This document shows, piece after piece, positions 8,637 through 18,225 of a stretch of DNA of 64,000 nt. How positions within the stretch are numbered: position 1 is the first letter of the stretch; every line of letters starts with the position of its first letter. The translations under genes and the position numbers were made by a program. Under the pieces are notes generated by a model. It made no database searches, was not told where the DNA came from, and worked only from the letters and a program-made list of their open reading frames with translations. Origin of the DNA: Pseudomonas wadenswilerensis (GTDB lineage: Bacteria; Pseudomonadota; Gammaproteobacteria; Pseudomonadales; Pseudomonadaceae); contig NZ_UIDD01000007.1 in assembly GCF_900497695.1 (NCBI RefSeq), positions 806,001 to 870,000 of the forward strand, in the 5' to 3' direction.

Positions 8637-9491
8637 ATGAAGCACACGCCACCCCTGCGTGAACGCTGGCGCGGCAGCCGCAACCTGCTGCCGGCCCTGT
8701 TGTTCCTCGGCCTGTTCTTTTTCGCGCCGCTGATCGGCCTGCTGCTGCGCGGCGTGCTCGAGCCCGTCCCGGGCCTGGGCAACTACGAGCAACTGTTCGC
8801 CAACTCGGCCTACGCCCGGGTACTGTTCAACACCTTCTCGGTGGCCGGCCTGGTCACCCTGATCAGCGTGCTGCTGGGCTTTCCCCTGGCCTGGGCGATC
8901 ACCCTGGTGCCACGCGGCTGGGGCCGCTGGCTGCTGAACATCGTGCTGCTGTCGATGTGGACCAGCCTGCTCGCCCGTACCTACTCCTGGCTGGTGCTGC
9001 TGCAGGCCTCGGGGGTGATCAACAAAGCGCTGATGGCCCTCGGCATCGTCGATGCGCCGCTGGAAATGGTGCACAACCTCACCGGCGTGGTGATCGGCAT
9101 GAGCTACATCATGATCCCGTTCATCGTCCTGCCGCTGCAGGCGACCATGCAGGCCATCGACCCGATGGTGCTGCAGGCCGGCTCCATCTGCGGCGCCAGC
9201 CCCTGGAACAACTTCTTCAAGGTGTTCCTGCCGCTGTGCCGTTCCGGGTTGTTCTCCGGGGCCTTGATGGTGTTCGTCATGTCCCTGGGTTACTACGTGA
9301 CCCCGGCGCTGCTCGGTGGCGCGCAAAACATGATGCTGCCCGAGTTCATCGTCCAGCAGGTGCAGTCGTTCCTCAACTGGGGCCTGGCCAGTGCCGCCGC
9401 CGCGTTGCTGATCGCCATCACCCTGGTGCTGTTCTACTTCTACCTGAAGCTGCAACCGGAATCCCCGGTCGGCAACAGTAACGCGAGGTAA
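8637..9491 (+). CDS. ABC transporter permease (PotB/PotH type)
   Basis: 284 residues from ATG 8637, chosen because AAGGGAG lies 5-6 nt upstream; an alternative ATG at 8571 overlaps the preceding stop (ATGA) and would add 22 low-complexity residues. Six hydrophobic segments are visible, beginning LLPALLFLGLFFFAPLIGL, with the EAA-type cytoplasmic loop around AGSICGASPWNNFFKVFLPL that contacts the ATPase. Second gene of the importer operon. Confidence 0.88.
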   Translation: MKHTPPLRERWRGSRNLLPALLFLGLFFFAPLIGLLLRGVLEPVPGLGNYEQLFANSAYARVLFNTFSVAGLVTLISVLLGFPLAWAITLVPRGWGRWLLNIVLLSMWTSLLARTYSWLVLLQASGVINKALMALGIVDAPLEMVHNLTGVVIGMSYIMIPFIVLPLQATMQAIDPMVLQAGSICGASPWNNFFKVFLPLCRSGLFSGALMVFVMSLGYYVTPALLGGAQNMMLPEFIVQQVQSFLNWGLASAAAALLIAITLVLFYFYLKLQPESPVGNSNAR

Positions 9492-9497
9492 GCCAAG

Positions 9498-10307
9498 ATG
9501 CTCCTGACGCCCAATGCCATGAGCCGGCGCCTGCGCTTCGGCCTGTACACCACCACCGGGGTGATCGCGCTGTTTTTGCTGCTGCCGATCGTGTTCATCG
9601 TCCTGCTGTCGTTCGGCTCGTCGCAATGGCTGGTGTTCCCGCCACCGGGCTGGACGCTCAAGTGGTACGAGCAGTTCTTCTCCAACGCCGAGTGGATGGA
9701 AGCGGCCCTGGCCAGCCTCAAGGTCGCGCTGCTGACCACGGTGTTTGCCGTGGCCCTCGGCCTGCCCACCGCCTTCGCCCTGGTGCGCGGGCGTTTCCCT
9801 GGCCGGGAGATGCTCTACGGCCTGTTCACCCTGCCGATGATCGTGCCGTTGGTGATCATCGCCGTGGCGGTGTATGCCCTGTTCCTCAAGCTCGGCTACA
9901 CCGGCACGCTGTTTTCCTTCGTGGTCAGCCACGTGATCGTCGCCCTGCCCTTTACCATCATCTCGATCATCAACTCGCTGAAGCTGTTCGACCAGTCGAT
10001 CGAAGACGCCGCGGTGATCTGCGGCGCCTCGCGCCTGCAGGCGATCGTCAAGGTGACCTTCCCGGCGATTCGCCCGGGGATGATCGCCGGCGCGCTGTTC
10101 GCCTTCCTGGTGTCGTGGGACGAGGTAGTGCTCAGCGTGATGATGGCCAGCCCCAACCTGCAGACCCTGCCGGTAAAAATGTGGACCACCCTGCGCCAGG
10201 ACCTGACCCCGGTGATCGCCGTCGCTTCGACGCTGCTGATCGGCCTGTCGGTGCTGGTGATGATGATTGCCGCCGCTCTGCGCCGGCGCAACCCGGTCAG
10301 CGCCTGA
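9498..10307 (+). CDS. ABC transporter permease (PotC/PotI type)
   Basis: 269 residues, starting 6 bp after the first permease. Membrane segments start at GVIALFLLLPIVFIVLLSF; the EAA loop reads DAAVICGASRLQAIVKVTFP. Forms the heteromeric membrane channel with the preceding permease. GAGGT lies upstream of ATG 9498. Confidence 0.88.
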   Translation: MLLTPNAMSRRLRFGLYTTTGVIALFLLLPIVFIVLLSFGSSQWLVFPPPGWTLKWYEQFFSNAEWMEAALASLKVALLTTVFAVALGLPTAFALVRGRFPGREMLYGLFTLPMIVPLVIIAVAVYALFLKLGYTGTLFSFVVSHVIVALPFTIISIINSLKLFDQSIEDAAVICGASRLQAIVKVTFPAIRPGMIAGALFAFLVSWDEVVLSVMMASPNLQTLPVKMWTTLRQDLTPVIAVASTLLIGLSVLVMMIAAALRRRNPVSA

Positions 10308-10326
10308 GCGCCTGGAGAATAACAAG

Positions 10327-11475
10327 ATGAGTGCAGTCCTCAACGACGGCCAACAGGCCAGGACCCTGGTCAGCCTGCGCAACCTGAACAAGCACTACGG
10401 CGACTTTGCCGCCGTGGACGACATCAGCCTGGACATCCAGGACGGTGAATTCCTCACCTTCCTCGGCTCCAGCGGCTCGGGCAAGAGCACCACCCTGTCG
10501 ATGCTCGCCGGCTTCGAAACGCCGAGCAGCGGCGAGATCCTGGTCAATGGCGCCTCGCTGGTCAACGTGCCGCCGCACAAGCGCGACATCGGCATGGTGT
10601 TCCAGCGTTACTCGCTGTTCCCGCACCTGTCGGTGCGCGACAACATCGCCTTCCCCCTGGCCATCCGCAAACGCAGCGCCGCCGAACGCGACAAGCAGGT
10701 CGATGCGATGCTCAAGCTGGTGCAACTGGACAGCTTTGCCCACCGTCGCCCGGCGCAACTGTCCGGCGGCCAGCAACAGCGGGTGGCGATCGCCCGGGCG
10801 CTGGTCTATGAGCCACGCATCCTGTTGATGGATGAACCGCTGGGGGCGCTGGACAAGAAGCTGCGCGAAGACCTGCAGGATGAACTGCGCCAGTTGCACC
10901 GGCGCCTGGGCATCACCATCGTCTACGTCACCCACGATCAGGAAGAAGCCATGCGCCTGTCCCAGCGCATCGCCATTTTCAGCCACGGCAAGATCGTCGG
11001 CCTGGGCACCGGCTACGACCTCTACCAGAACCCGCCGAATGCCTTTGTCGCCTCGTTTCTGGGCAACTCCAACTTCTTGCGGGTCAAGGCTCATGGCAAT
11101 GGCGCGGCGAGTTTCGAGGGGCAGCCGGTGGCGATGCGCCTTACCCCGGGGCTGGCTGAGGGTCAGGAAGTGCTGCTGATGGTCCGCCCGGAAAAAGCCC
11201 TGGCCCTGAGTGTCGAGCAAGCGGCGCGCGAGGCATTGCCAGCGGGCTGGAACGAGGTGACGGCCAGGGTCGGGGAAGTGTTGTTCCTGGGCGAGAGCCA
11301 GACCTGCAGCGTGGTGACCGCGGGCGGCACGGCGATGACGGTCAAGGCGCTGTCAGCGGCGGGGATGCCGATGCAGCCGGGCGATACGGTGAAGGTACGC
11401 TGGGCGGTGGCGGATGCTTGCGTGTATACCCAGTGGGCGGAAAGTGACCTGAACAAGGCCGCTGGGGCGCATTGA
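10327..11475 (+). CDS. ABC transporter ATP-binding protein (PotA type)
   Basis: 382 residues. Walker A GSSGSGKST at about 47-55, signature LSGGQQQRVAIARAL, Walker B ILLMDEPLGALD and the switch histidine in VYVTHDQEEAM are all intact. A C-terminal TOBE-like domain with FLGESQTCSVV follows, as in polyamine importers. Energises the two permeases encoded just upstream; last gene of the operon, followed by a REP pair. Confidence 0.9.
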   Translation: MSAVLNDGQQARTLVSLRNLNKHYGDFAAVDDISLDIQDGEFLTFLGSSGSGKSTTLSMLAGFETPSSGEILVNGASLVNVPPHKRDIGMVFQRYSLFPHLSVRDNIAFPLAIRKRSAAERDKQVDAMLKLVQLDSFAHRRPAQLSGGQQQRVAIARALVYEPRILLMDEPLGALDKKLREDLQDELRQLHRRLGITIVYVTHDQEEAMRLSQRIAIFSHGKIVGLGTGYDLYQNPPNAFVASFLGNSNFLRVKAHGNGAASFEGQPVAMRLTPGLAEGQEVLLMVRPEKALALSVEQAAREALPAGWNEVTARVGEVLFLGESQTCSVVTAGGTAMTVKALSAAGMPMQPGDTVKVRWAVADACVYTQWAESDLNKAAGAH

Positions 11476-11477
11476 AG

Positions 11478-11556
11478 CCATCGCCGGCAAGGCCGGCTCC
11501 CACAGTGGATGTGTGCACGCATGACATGTGGGAGCTGGCCTTGCCAGCGATGGGCC
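11478..11556. repeat. REP palindrome pair (GGCAAGGCCGGCTCCCAC type)
   Basis: Two inverted REP cores (CGCCGGCAAGGCCGGCTCCCAC and its counterpart GTGGGAGCTGGCCTTGCCAGCG) between convergent operons. Confidence 0.85.
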
Positions 11557-11570
11557 GCAAAGCGGCCCCA
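11551..11570. terminator. Short GC hairpin between the importer operon and ahpF
   Basis: TGGGCCGC-AAA-GCGGCCCCA forms a 7-bp stem just beyond the 3' ends of the convergent genes. There is no T tract, so intrinsic termination is uncertain. Confidence 0.4.
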
Positions 11571-11577
11571 CAATCGG

Positions 11578-13140
11578 TCAGGCTGGCGCCGAGGTGCGGA
11601 TCAAGTGATCAAACGCCGCCAACGAAGCCTTGGCGCCCTCGCCCAGCGCAATCACGATCTGCTTGTACGGCACGGTGGTCACGTCACCGGCAGCGAACAC
11701 ACCCGGCAAGTTGGTCTGGCCGCGGGCATCGACGATGATCTCGCCGCGCGGGGTCAGTTCGACCGTGCCTTTGAGCCAGTCGGTATTGGGCAGCAGGCCG
11801 ATCTGCACGAAGATCCCTTCCAGCGCGAGGTCATGCAGCTCATCACTGTTGCGGTCCTTGTAGCGCAGGCCGTTGACCTTCTCGCCGTCACCGAGCACTT
11901 CGGTGGTCAGCGCACTGGTGATCACCTTGACGTTCGGCAAGCTGTGCAGCTTGCGCTGCAGCACCGCGTCGGCACGCAACTGGCTGTCGAACTCGATCAG
12001 GGTCACCTGGGCGACGATACCGGCCAGGTCAATGGCCGCTTCCACCCCCGAGTTACCGCCACCGATCACCGCCACGCGCTTGCCCTTGAACAGCGGGCCA
12101 TCGCAGTGCGGGCAGTAGGCAACGCCGCGGCTACGGTATTGCTGCTCGCCCGGCACGTTCATTTCGCGCCAGCGCGCACCGGTGGCGAGGATCACGGTCT
12201 TGGCCTTGAGCGAGGCACCGCTGGCCAGGCGCACTTCGTGCAGGCCGCCGTCGGTGGCTGGAATCAAGGCTTCACCGCGCTGCAGGTTCATGATGTCGAC
12301 GTCGTACTGCTTGACGTGCTCCTCAAGGGCCATGGCCAGCTTCGGCCCTTCGGTTTCCTGCACCGAGATGAAGTTCTCGATCGCCATGGTGTCGAGCACC
12401 TGACCGCCGAAACGCTCGGCGGCAACACCGGTGCGGATGCCTTTACGGGCGGCATAGATCGCCGCTGCGGCGCCCGCCGGGCCACCACCGACCACGAGAA
12501 CGTCAAAGGCGTCCTTGGCGTTGATCTTCTCGGCCTGACGCTCACCGGCGCTGGTATCGAGCTTGGCGAGGATTTCTTCCAGGCCCATGCGGCCCTGGCC
12601 GAACACTTCGCCGTTGAGGTAGACGCTGGGCACGGCCATGACCTTGCGGCTCTCGACTTCGGCCTGGAACAGCGCACCGTCGATGGCGACGTGGCGAATA
12701 TTGGGGTTGAGCACCGCCATCAGGTTCAGCGCCTGAACCACGTCCGGGCAGTTCTGGCACGACAGCGAGAAGTAGGTTTCAAAGTTGAACTCACCCTTGA
12801 GCGCGCTGATCTGCTCGATCACCTCTGCGCTGGCTTTGGACGGATGACCGCCGACCTGCAGCAGGGCGAGCACCAGCGAGGTGAACTCGTGGCCCATGGG
12901 GATGCCGGCAAAGCGCAGGCTAATGTCAGCTCCGGGGCGATTGAGCGAGAACGACGGACGACGGGCGTCGCGGCCATCTTCGCGCAGGGTAATCAGGCTC
13001 GACAGGCCGGCGATTTCCACCAGCAGGTCGCGCAATTCGCGGGACTTCGCGCCGTCATCGAGGGAAGCAACGATCTCGATCGGCTGAGTGACCCGCTCCA
13101 GGTAGGCTTTCAACTGAGTTTTAAGCGTGGCGTCCAACAT
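11578..13140 (-). CDS. ahpF: Alkyl hydroperoxide reductase subunit F
   Basis: 520 residues, normal AhpF length. NADH-dependent flavoprotein that reduces AhpC. The N-terminal tandem thioredoxin fold carries SCQNCPDVV (redox pair about 128/131); the FAD site is [19 protein letters not shown]; the thioredoxin-reductase-like redox centre is YCPHCDGPL; the NADH site is [18 protein letters not shown]. Start ATG 13140 gives the standard [17 protein letters not shown]. It lies downstream of ahpC on the same strand, separated by a strong hairpin, so it is probably expressed at a lower level than ahpC. Confidence 0.97.
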   Translation of the reverse strand: MLDATLKTQLKAYLERVTQPIEIVASLDDGAKSRELRDLLVEIAGLSSLITLREDGRDARRPSFSLNRPGADISLRFAGIPMGHEFTSLVLALLQVGGHPSKASAEVIEQISALKGEFNFETYFSLSCQNCPDVVQALNLMAVLNPNIRHVAIDGALFQAEVESRKVMAVPSVYLNGEVFGQGRMGLEEILAKLDTSAGERQAEKINAKDAFDVLVVGGGPAGAAAAIYAARKGIRTGVAAERFGGQVLDTMAIENFISVQETEGPKLAMALEEHVKQYDVDIMNLQRGEALIPATDGGLHEVRLASGASLKAKTVILATGARWREMNVPGEQQYRSRGVAYCPHCDGPLFKGKRVAVIGGGNSGVEAAIDLAGIVAQVTLIEFDSQLRADAVLQRKLHSLPNVKVITSALTTEVLGDGEKVNGLRYKDRNSDELHDLALEGIFVQIGLLPNTDWLKGTVELTPRGEIIVDARGQTNLPGVFAAGDVTTVPYKQIVIALGEGAKASLAAFDHLIRTSAPA

Positions 13141-13174
13141 ACGGGCGATTCCTTTTTCAAACGGTAGAAATAAC

Positions 13175-13202
13175 AACGCCCGGGCGAAAGCGCCCGGGCG
13201 TT
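13175..13202 (-). terminator. 12-bp GC hairpin between ahpC and ahpF
   Basis: AACGCCCGGGCG-AAAG-CGCCCGGGCGTT is a perfect inverted repeat in the ahpC-ahpF gap. Read on the minus strand it follows ahpC and is trailed by a modestly T-rich stretch, so it probably ends or attenuates the abundant ahpC message before ahpF. Confidence 0.7.
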
Positions 13203-13261
13203 TTGCGGGGCGGTGACAACGTCAGGTGCGGTAGACCACCGCCCTCGGCTGGCTCACGGTC

Positions 13262-13825
13262 TTAGATCTTGCCGACCAGGTCCAGCGATGGCGCCAGGGT
13301 CGCTTCGCCTTCTTTCCACTTGGCCGGGCAGACTTCGCCTGGGTGGGCGGCAACGTACTGGGCAGCCTTGACCTTGCGCAGCAGCTCGCTGGCGTCACGG
13401 CCTACACCACCGTCGTTGAGTTCGACGATCTTGATCTGACCTTCAGGGTTGATCACGAAGGTGCCACGGTCAGCGATACCGGCTTCTTCGATCAGCACGT
13501 CGAAGTTGCGCGAGATGACGTGGGTCGGGTCACCGATCAGCGGGTACTGGATCTTGCCGATGGTGTCCGAAGTGTCGTGCCAGGCTTTGTGGGTGAAGTG
13601 GGTGTCGGTGGACACGCCGTAGATTTCCACGCCCAGGTCTTTGAACTGCGCGTAGTTGTCGGCCAGGTCGCCCAGCTCGGTCGGGCAGACGAAGGTGAAG
13701 TCGGCCGGGTAGAAGAACACCACGGACCATTTGCCTTTCAGATCGGCATCCGAGACTTCGACGAACTTGCCCTGGTGGTAAGCGGTAGCTTTGAACGGTT
13801 TGACCTGGCTGTTGATGATAGGCAT
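13262..13825 (-). CDS. ahpC: Alkyl hydroperoxide reductase subunit C (typical 2-Cys peroxiredoxin)
   Basis: 187 residues. Peroxidatic Cys47 in [13 protein letters not shown], resolving Cys near 166 in [11 protein letters not shown]. Reduces H2O2, organic peroxides and peroxynitrite, and is re-reduced by AhpF encoded next to it. ATG 13825 (MPIINSQ) is the family start and has a GGAG-type site upstream; the longer open frame is not needed. OxyR control is usual for this gene, but I could not mark an unambiguous OxyR site. Confidence 0.97.
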   Translation of the reverse strand: MPIINSQVKPFKATAYHQGKFVEVSDADLKGKWSVVFFYPADFTFVCPTELGDLADNYAQFKDLGVEIYGVSTDTHFTHKAWHDTSDTIGKIQYPLIGDPTHVISRNFDVLIEEAGIADRGTFVINPEGQIKIVELNDGGVGRDASELLRKVKAAQYVAAHPGEVCPAKWKEGEATLAPSLDLVGKI

Positions 13826-13981
13826 GAGTGACGCTCCTTCAGGGGGTTGAAAAAACTGATGGGAGAATCGTAGCCAATGCATTGGATTAATGCTCATTGG
13901 CAAAGCTCATGTTGTTGATTGGTTTTGGCTATAAGGCGGGGATATTAATAGAAGGGAATGATACTGAGGCTGCTGTGCAGC

Positions 13982-14052
13982 CTATCGCTGGCAAGCCAGC
14001 TCCCACAAAGCCAGTTGTACCTGTACCTGTGGGAGCCGGCCTTGCCGGCGAT
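13982..14052. repeat. REP palindrome pair (CTGGCAAGCCAGCTCCCAC type)
   Basis: Inverted REP cores between ahpC and gor, separated by a short GTACCTGTACCTGTG direct repeat. Confidence 0.85.
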
Positions 14053-14064
14053 AACTTACGCCGC

Positions 14065-15420
14065 TTAACGCGAAGGCGTACGCAGGGTGACGAACTCTTC
14101 CGCCGCCGTAGGATGCACGCCAATGGTCTCGTCGAACTGCTGCTTGGTCGCCCCGGCCTTGAGGGCGATGCCCAGGCCCTGGATGATCTCGCCGGCGTCC
14201 GGACCGACCATATGGCAACCCAGCACGCGGTCGGTGTCGGCATCGACCACCAGCTTCATCAGGGTCTTTTCCTGTACATCGGTGAGGGTCAGCTTCATCG
14301 GCCGGAAGCGACTTTCGAAGATCTGCACCTTGTGCCCCTGCTCCAGCGCCTGCTCTTCGGTCAGGCCAACGGTGCCGATCGGTGGCTGGCTGAACACCGC
14401 CGTGGGGATGTTCAGGTAATCCACCGGGCGGTACTGCTCAGGCTTGAACAGGCGCCGGGCCACTGCCATGCCTTCGGCCAGGGCCACCGGGGTCAGCTGC
14501 ACGCGGCCGATCACGTCGCCAATGGCCAGGATCGACGGCGCGGTGGTCTGGTACAGGTCATCGACACGGATAAATCCACGAGGGTCGAGCTCGACGCCGG
14601 TGTTTTCCAGGCCCAGGTTGTCGAGCATCGGCCGCCGGCCGGTGGCGTAGAACACGCAATCGGCAACCAGCTCGCGACCGTCCTTGAGCGTGGCCTTGAG
14701 GCTGCCATCATCCTGGCGCTCGATGCGCTGGATGTCGCTGTTGAACTGCAGGTCCATGCCGCGTTTTTCCAGCTCCTCCTTGAGGTGATCGCGCACCCCG
14801 CCGTCGAAGCCGCGCAGGAACAGGTCGCCGCGGTACAGCAGCGAGGTCTTGGCGCCCAGGCCCTGGAAGATCCCGGCAAACTCCACGGCGATATAACCGC
14901 CGCCGACCACCAGCACGCGCTTGGGCAGATCCTTGAGGTAGAACGCCTCGTTGGAGCTGATCGCCAGCTCCTTGCCCGGAATGTCCGGGATCTGCGGCCA
15001 GCCGCCAGTGGCAATGAGGATGTGCTCGGCGCTGTAGCGCTGGCCATCGACTTCCACCTCATGGGCCCCCGTCAGTTTGGCGTGCCCTTCGAGCAGGGTC
15101 ACACCGCTGTTGACCAGCAGGTTGCGGTAGATACCGTTGAGCCGCTCGATCTCGCGGTTCTTGTTGGCGATCAGCTGGCCCCAGTCGAACTGGGCATCTT
15201 CCAGCGACCAGCCAAAGCCTGCGGCCTGCTCGAAGTCGTCGGCAAAGTGCGCGCCGTAGACCAGCAGTTTTTTCGGCACGCAGCCAACGTTGACACAGGT
15301 ACCGCCCAGGTAGCGGCTTTCGGCAACCGCCACTTTTGCACCGAAGCCTGCGGCAAAGCGCGCAGCGCGCACACCGCCAGACCCGGCACCAATCACGAAC
15401 AGATCAAAATCGTAGGTCAT
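14065..15420 (-). CDS. gorA: Glutathione-disulfide reductase
   Basis: 451 residues. NADPH-dependent FAD flavoenzyme reducing GSSG to GSH in the cytoplasm. FAD site [15 protein letters not shown], redox-active disulfide [21 protein letters not shown](P) site [13 protein letters not shown], and the C-terminal interface [12 protein letters not shown] that supplies the catalytic His-Glu pair. ATG 15420 gives [13 protein letters not shown]. It follows galU on the same strand but a terminator separates them. Its position next to ahpCF fits a peroxide-defence neighbourhood. Confidence 0.96.
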   Translation of the reverse strand: MTYDFDLFVIGAGSGGVRAARFAAGFGAKVAVAESRYLGGTCVNVGCVPKKLLVYGAHFADDFEQAAGFGWSLEDAQFDWGQLIANKNREIERLNGIYRNLLVNSGVTLLEGHAKLTGAHEVEVDGQRYSAEHILIATGGWPQIPDIPGKELAISSNEAFYLKDLPKRVLVVGGGYIAVEFAGIFQGLGAKTSLLYRGDLFLRGFDGGVRDHLKEELEKRGMDLQFNSDIQRIERQDDGSLKATLKDGRELVADCVFYATGRRPMLDNLGLENTGVELDPRGFIRVDDLYQTTAPSILAIGDVIGRVQLTPVALAEGMAVARRLFKPEQYRPVDYLNIPTAVFSQPPIGTVGLTEEQALEQGHKVQIFESRFRPMKLTLTDVQEKTLMKLVVDADTDRVLGCHMVGPDAGEIIQGLGIALKAGATKQQFDETIGVHPTAAEEFVTLRTPSR

Positions 15421-15464
15421 CTCGATGCTCTCAAGCTGCAAGTCTCAAGCTACAAGCTACAAGA

Positions 15465-15490
15465 AAAAGCCACCCGAAGGTGGCTTTATC
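15465..15490 (-). terminator. Rho-independent terminator of galU
   Basis: On the minus strand: AAAGCCACC-TTC-GGGTGGCTTTTTC, a stable stem followed by a T run, 20 bases after the galU stop. The adjacent AAGCTNCAAG-like short direct repeats at 15430-15463 are of unknown role. Confidence 0.85.
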
Positions 15491-15509
15491 AAACCGCTAG
15501 CTACCAGGC

Positions 15510-16349
15510 TCAGTACGCTTTGCCGGTCTTGTAGAAGTTCTCGAAGCAGAAGTTGGTCGCTTCGATGTAACCTTCGGCGCCACCGCAGTCGAAACGCTTG
15601 CCTTTGAACTTGTAGGCAATGACACAGCCATCCTGGGCCTGTTTCATCAGGGCGTCGGTGATCTGGATTTCACCGCCCTTGCCCGGCTCGGTTTCTTCGA
15701 TCAGTTTGAAAATGTCCGGGGTCATGATGTAGCGGCCGATGATCGCCAGGTTCGACGGGGCATCTTCAGGCTTTGGCTTCTCGACCATGTTGCGTACACG
15801 GTACAGGTCGTCGCCGATCAGGTCACCGGCGATCACACCGTATTTGCTGGTTTCCTGCGGGTCGACTTCCATGATGGCAACAATGGTGCAGCGGTACTGT
15901 TTGTACAGCTTGACCATCTGCTTGAGCACGCCGTCACCTTCGAGGTGGACGCACAGGTCGTCCGCCAGCACCACGGCGAACGGCTCGTCGCCGATCAGCG
16001 GGCGACCGGTAAGGATCGCGTGGCCCAGGCCTTTCATTTCGGTCTGACGGGTGTAGGAGAACGAGCACTCGTCGAGCAGACGACGGATGCCGACCAGGTA
16101 TTTTTCCTTGTCGGTGCCCTTGATCTGGTTTTCCAGCTCGTAGCTGATGTCGAAGTGGTCTTCCAGGGCGCGCTTGCCGCGACCGGTGACGATGGAAATC
16201 TCGTTCAATCCAGCTTCCAGCGCTTCTTCAACGCCGTACTGGATCAGTGGCTTGTTCACCACCGGCAGCATTTCCTTGGGCATGGCTTTGGTAGCAGGCA
16301 GGAAGCGAGTGCCGTAACCGGCTGCCGGGAACAAGCATTTCTTGATCAT
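15510..16349 (-). CDS. galU: UTP-glucose-1-phosphate uridylyltransferase
   Basis: 279 residues, standard GalU size. Makes UDP-glucose from UTP and glucose-1-phosphate for exopolysaccharide, LPS and trehalose synthesis. FPAAGYGTRFLPATKAMPKEM is the nucleotide-binding motif; VLADDLCV holds the metal-binding Asp; GYIEATNFC is near the end. ATG 16349 (MIKKCLFPAAGYG) is the family start. Confidence 0.97.
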   Translation of the reverse strand: MIKKCLFPAAGYGTRFLPATKAMPKEMLPVVNKPLIQYGVEEALEAGLNEISIVTGRGKRALEDHFDISYELENQIKGTDKEKYLVGIRRLLDECSFSYTRQTEMKGLGHAILTGRPLIGDEPFAVVLADDLCVHLEGDGVLKQMVKLYKQYRCTIVAIMEVDPQETSKYGVIAGDLIGDDLYRVRNMVEKPKPEDAPSNLAIIGRYIMTPDIFKLIEETEPGKGGEIQITDALMKQAQDGCVIAYKFKGKRFDCGGAEGYIEATNFCFENFYKTGKAY

Positions 16350-16540
16350 ATACGTCCTTAACAAGGGCTTTGCGTACGAAATTCGGCGCAGTCTAATCAG
16401 GCGGCGGTCACCTTACAATGCCCCACCACCGGGCGGCCAATGCCATCATAGAGAAATCCTGGGGTGGATAGTTCCCCCGGATCATAAATATTGCGCCGGT
16501 GGCTGACCACCGGCACGTAAATCCGGGGGCATCGAGGTCC

Positions 16541-17446
16541 TTACAGGCCCTGCCCGACCAGTACCCCGTCAACCTTCTGGCCATAGAGGTTGACGCCATC
16601 ATTGGCGTGGAACTTCAGCCGGGTTTTCTCGATCGAGCCGTCTACCAGACGCGGATCCTGCGGCCGCTCGTGGCGGTTGATGTAAGCGGCCACGTCCCAG
16701 GCCTGCTGGTCGCTCAGGCTGCCGGGCTTGCCCAGGGGCATATTGTGCTTGATGAAAGATGCGGCCGTATTGATCCGGTGCATGCCGGCGCCCCAGTTGT
16801 AGGAGTCCTTGCCCCACAACGGCGGCATCACGTAGTCCTTGGCCACTTTCTGCCCTTCGCCATTGGCGCCGTGGCAAATGGAGCACTGGGCCTGGTACAC
16901 CTGCTCACCCCGTTTGAAGTCATAGCCTTCGGCCGATTGCGGTACGTCCGGGTAGCCGCGGCCAGCGCTCTCGACACCAATCGGCGCCTTGCTTGCCAGC
17001 CAGTAGGCATATACCGACAAGGCAGTCATCTGCGGGCTGTCAGCCGCCGGTGGCTTGCCGTTCATACTGAACTGAAAGCAGCCCTGGATACGCTCGGCGA
17101 AGGTGTTGACCTTGTCGTTTTTCTTGCGATAGGCCGGATACATGGGATACGCGCCCCACAGCGGCGCCGAGTTGCCCAGGCGACCCTGATCGAGGTGACA
17201 GTTGCTGCAGTTAAGGCCGTTACCGACGTATTCGGGCATCAACCTGCGCGTGTCGACGAACAAGGCATGGCCATCGCGGACCATCTTGCCGTAGGCATTG
17301 TCGGGCAGTTCGCTTTCCGCTGGCGGGGTGAAGCCTGGCGCGGCAGCAGGCGCGGACTTGAGCTGCGACTGGTCTTCCATGGCAATGGGTGCAGCATGGA
17401 CGTTGCCCAGGCTCAGGGCCAGGGCGGCGAGGATCATCGGCTTCAT
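16541..17446 (-). CDS. tsdA: Dihaem cytochrome c, probable thiosulfate dehydrogenase TsdA
   Basis: 301 residues with a signal peptide (to about residue 18, GNVHA) and two haem c motifs, CSNCH and CSICH. Between them is ERIQGCFQFSMNG, whose Cys matches the unusual cysteine haem ligand of TsdA enzymes (family knowledge), supporting oxidation of two thiosulfate to tetrathionate in the periplasm. The first codon overlaps the stop of the upstream c4-type cytochrome (ATGA), the same arrangement as tsdBA of other pseudomonads. If the Cys is not a ligand it would be a generic dihaem cytochrome. Confidence 0.65.
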   Translation of the reverse strand: MKPMILAALALSLGNVHAAPIAMEDQSQLKSAPAAAPGFTPPAESELPDNAYGKMVRDGHALFVDTRRLMPEYVGNGLNCSNCHLDQGRLGNSAPLWGAYPMYPAYRKKNDKVNTFAERIQGCFQFSMNGKPPAADSPQMTALSVYAYWLASKAPIGVESAGRGYPDVPQSAEGYDFKRGEQVYQAQCSICHGANGEGQKVAKDYVMPPLWGKDSYNWGAGMHRINTAASFIKHNMPLGKPGSLSDQQAWDVAAYINRHERPQDPRLVDGSIEKTRLKFHANDGVNLYGQKVDGVLVGQGL

Positions 17447-18093
17447 GGCTTGACCTCCGGGCTGACAGGGTTGGCGAAGTAATTGGCCACGGCCTTAATC
17501 TCGTCATCGGTCATGGCCTTGGCCACACCGACCATCAGCTGGTTGGGGTCGTTGCTGCGGCTGCCGTCGCGCCAGGCGTTGAGCTGGGCAACCAGATAGC
17601 TGGCAGGTTGATGCGCCAATGGCGGGAAATGTTCGCCGACACCTGCACCACCGGGGCCGTGGCACTGCACGCAACCGGGGATTTTGCGGTTCCAGTCGCC
17701 ATACAACGCCAGCTTCTGTACCGGATCTGCGGCCATTTGCTGGCGATGGCTGGCGCTGGCCGGTTCACTGGGCATGGCGGCCAGGGTGGCGGTGACCGCC
17801 TGGATTTCTTCAGCACTCAAGGCCTTGGCCAGCGGCTCCATGATCGGATGCTTGCGGCTGCCGGACTGAAAGTCATGCAACTGCTTGCTCAGGTAGGCTG
17901 CCGGCAGGCCGGCCAAGCGTGGAAAGCCGGCTGCGGCGATGCCCTTGGCATCCGGGCCATGGCAACCCAGGCAGGCCATGGCGGCAGGGTTCTGGCCACC
18001 CTGGGCAAATACTTTCTGGCCGTCGGCGGCGTGGACGGCAGGCAGTGAAAACAGCAGCAGGCTGCTGATCAGGATTCGATCCAGTGGGATCAT
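17443..18093 (-). CDS. tsdB: c4-type dihaem cytochrome c, probable TsdB electron acceptor
   Basis: 216 residues with a signal peptide (LLLFSLPAVHA) and two c4-like halves carrying CLGCH and CVQCH. ATG 18093 is chosen because GGAG lies 7 nt upstream; another ATG 12 bp earlier lacks that spacing. It overlaps the tsdA-like gene by 4 bp, so the two are translationally coupled. Probably passes electrons from thiosulfate oxidation towards the respiratory chain; a general c4 cytochrome is the alternative. Confidence 0.65.
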   Translation of the reverse strand: MIPLDRILISSLLLFSLPAVHAADGQKVFAQGGQNPAAMACLGCHGPDAKGIAAAGFPRLAGLPAAYLSKQLHDFQSGSRKHPIMEPLAKALSAEEIQAVTATLAAMPSEPASASHRQQMAADPVQKLALYGDWNRKIPGCVQCHGPGGAGVGEHFPPLAHQPASYLVAQLNAWRDGSRSNDPNQLMVGVAKAMTDDEIKAVANYFANPVSPEVKP

Positions 18094-18225
18094 CACGGAC
18101 TCCATTTTCTTGTTATAAGCTTAGGCTTAATAGATATAAGCCTATGGATAGTAGGCCTATACGCCGTGAGCTACAACGCAGAAAGATGGCGAGATGCCAG
18201 CTGAATCGGTTAGCTGCTGAAGAAA

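Noticed and set aside
8514..10391. 625-codon open frame opposite the transporter permeases
   Set aside because: Antisense shadow of GC-rich genes; low-complexity Gln/His/Gly-rich product and no family.
11509..13167. 552-codon plus-strand frame over ahpF
   Set aside because: Mirror of the ahpF codon pattern; ahpF is unambiguous.
13826..13920. OxyR site before ahpC
   Set aside because: Expected from the family, but no segment matched the spaced ATAG/CTAT pattern convincingly.
13897..15534. 545-codon plus-strand frame over gorA
   Set aside because: Antisense of gorA with no recognisable domain.
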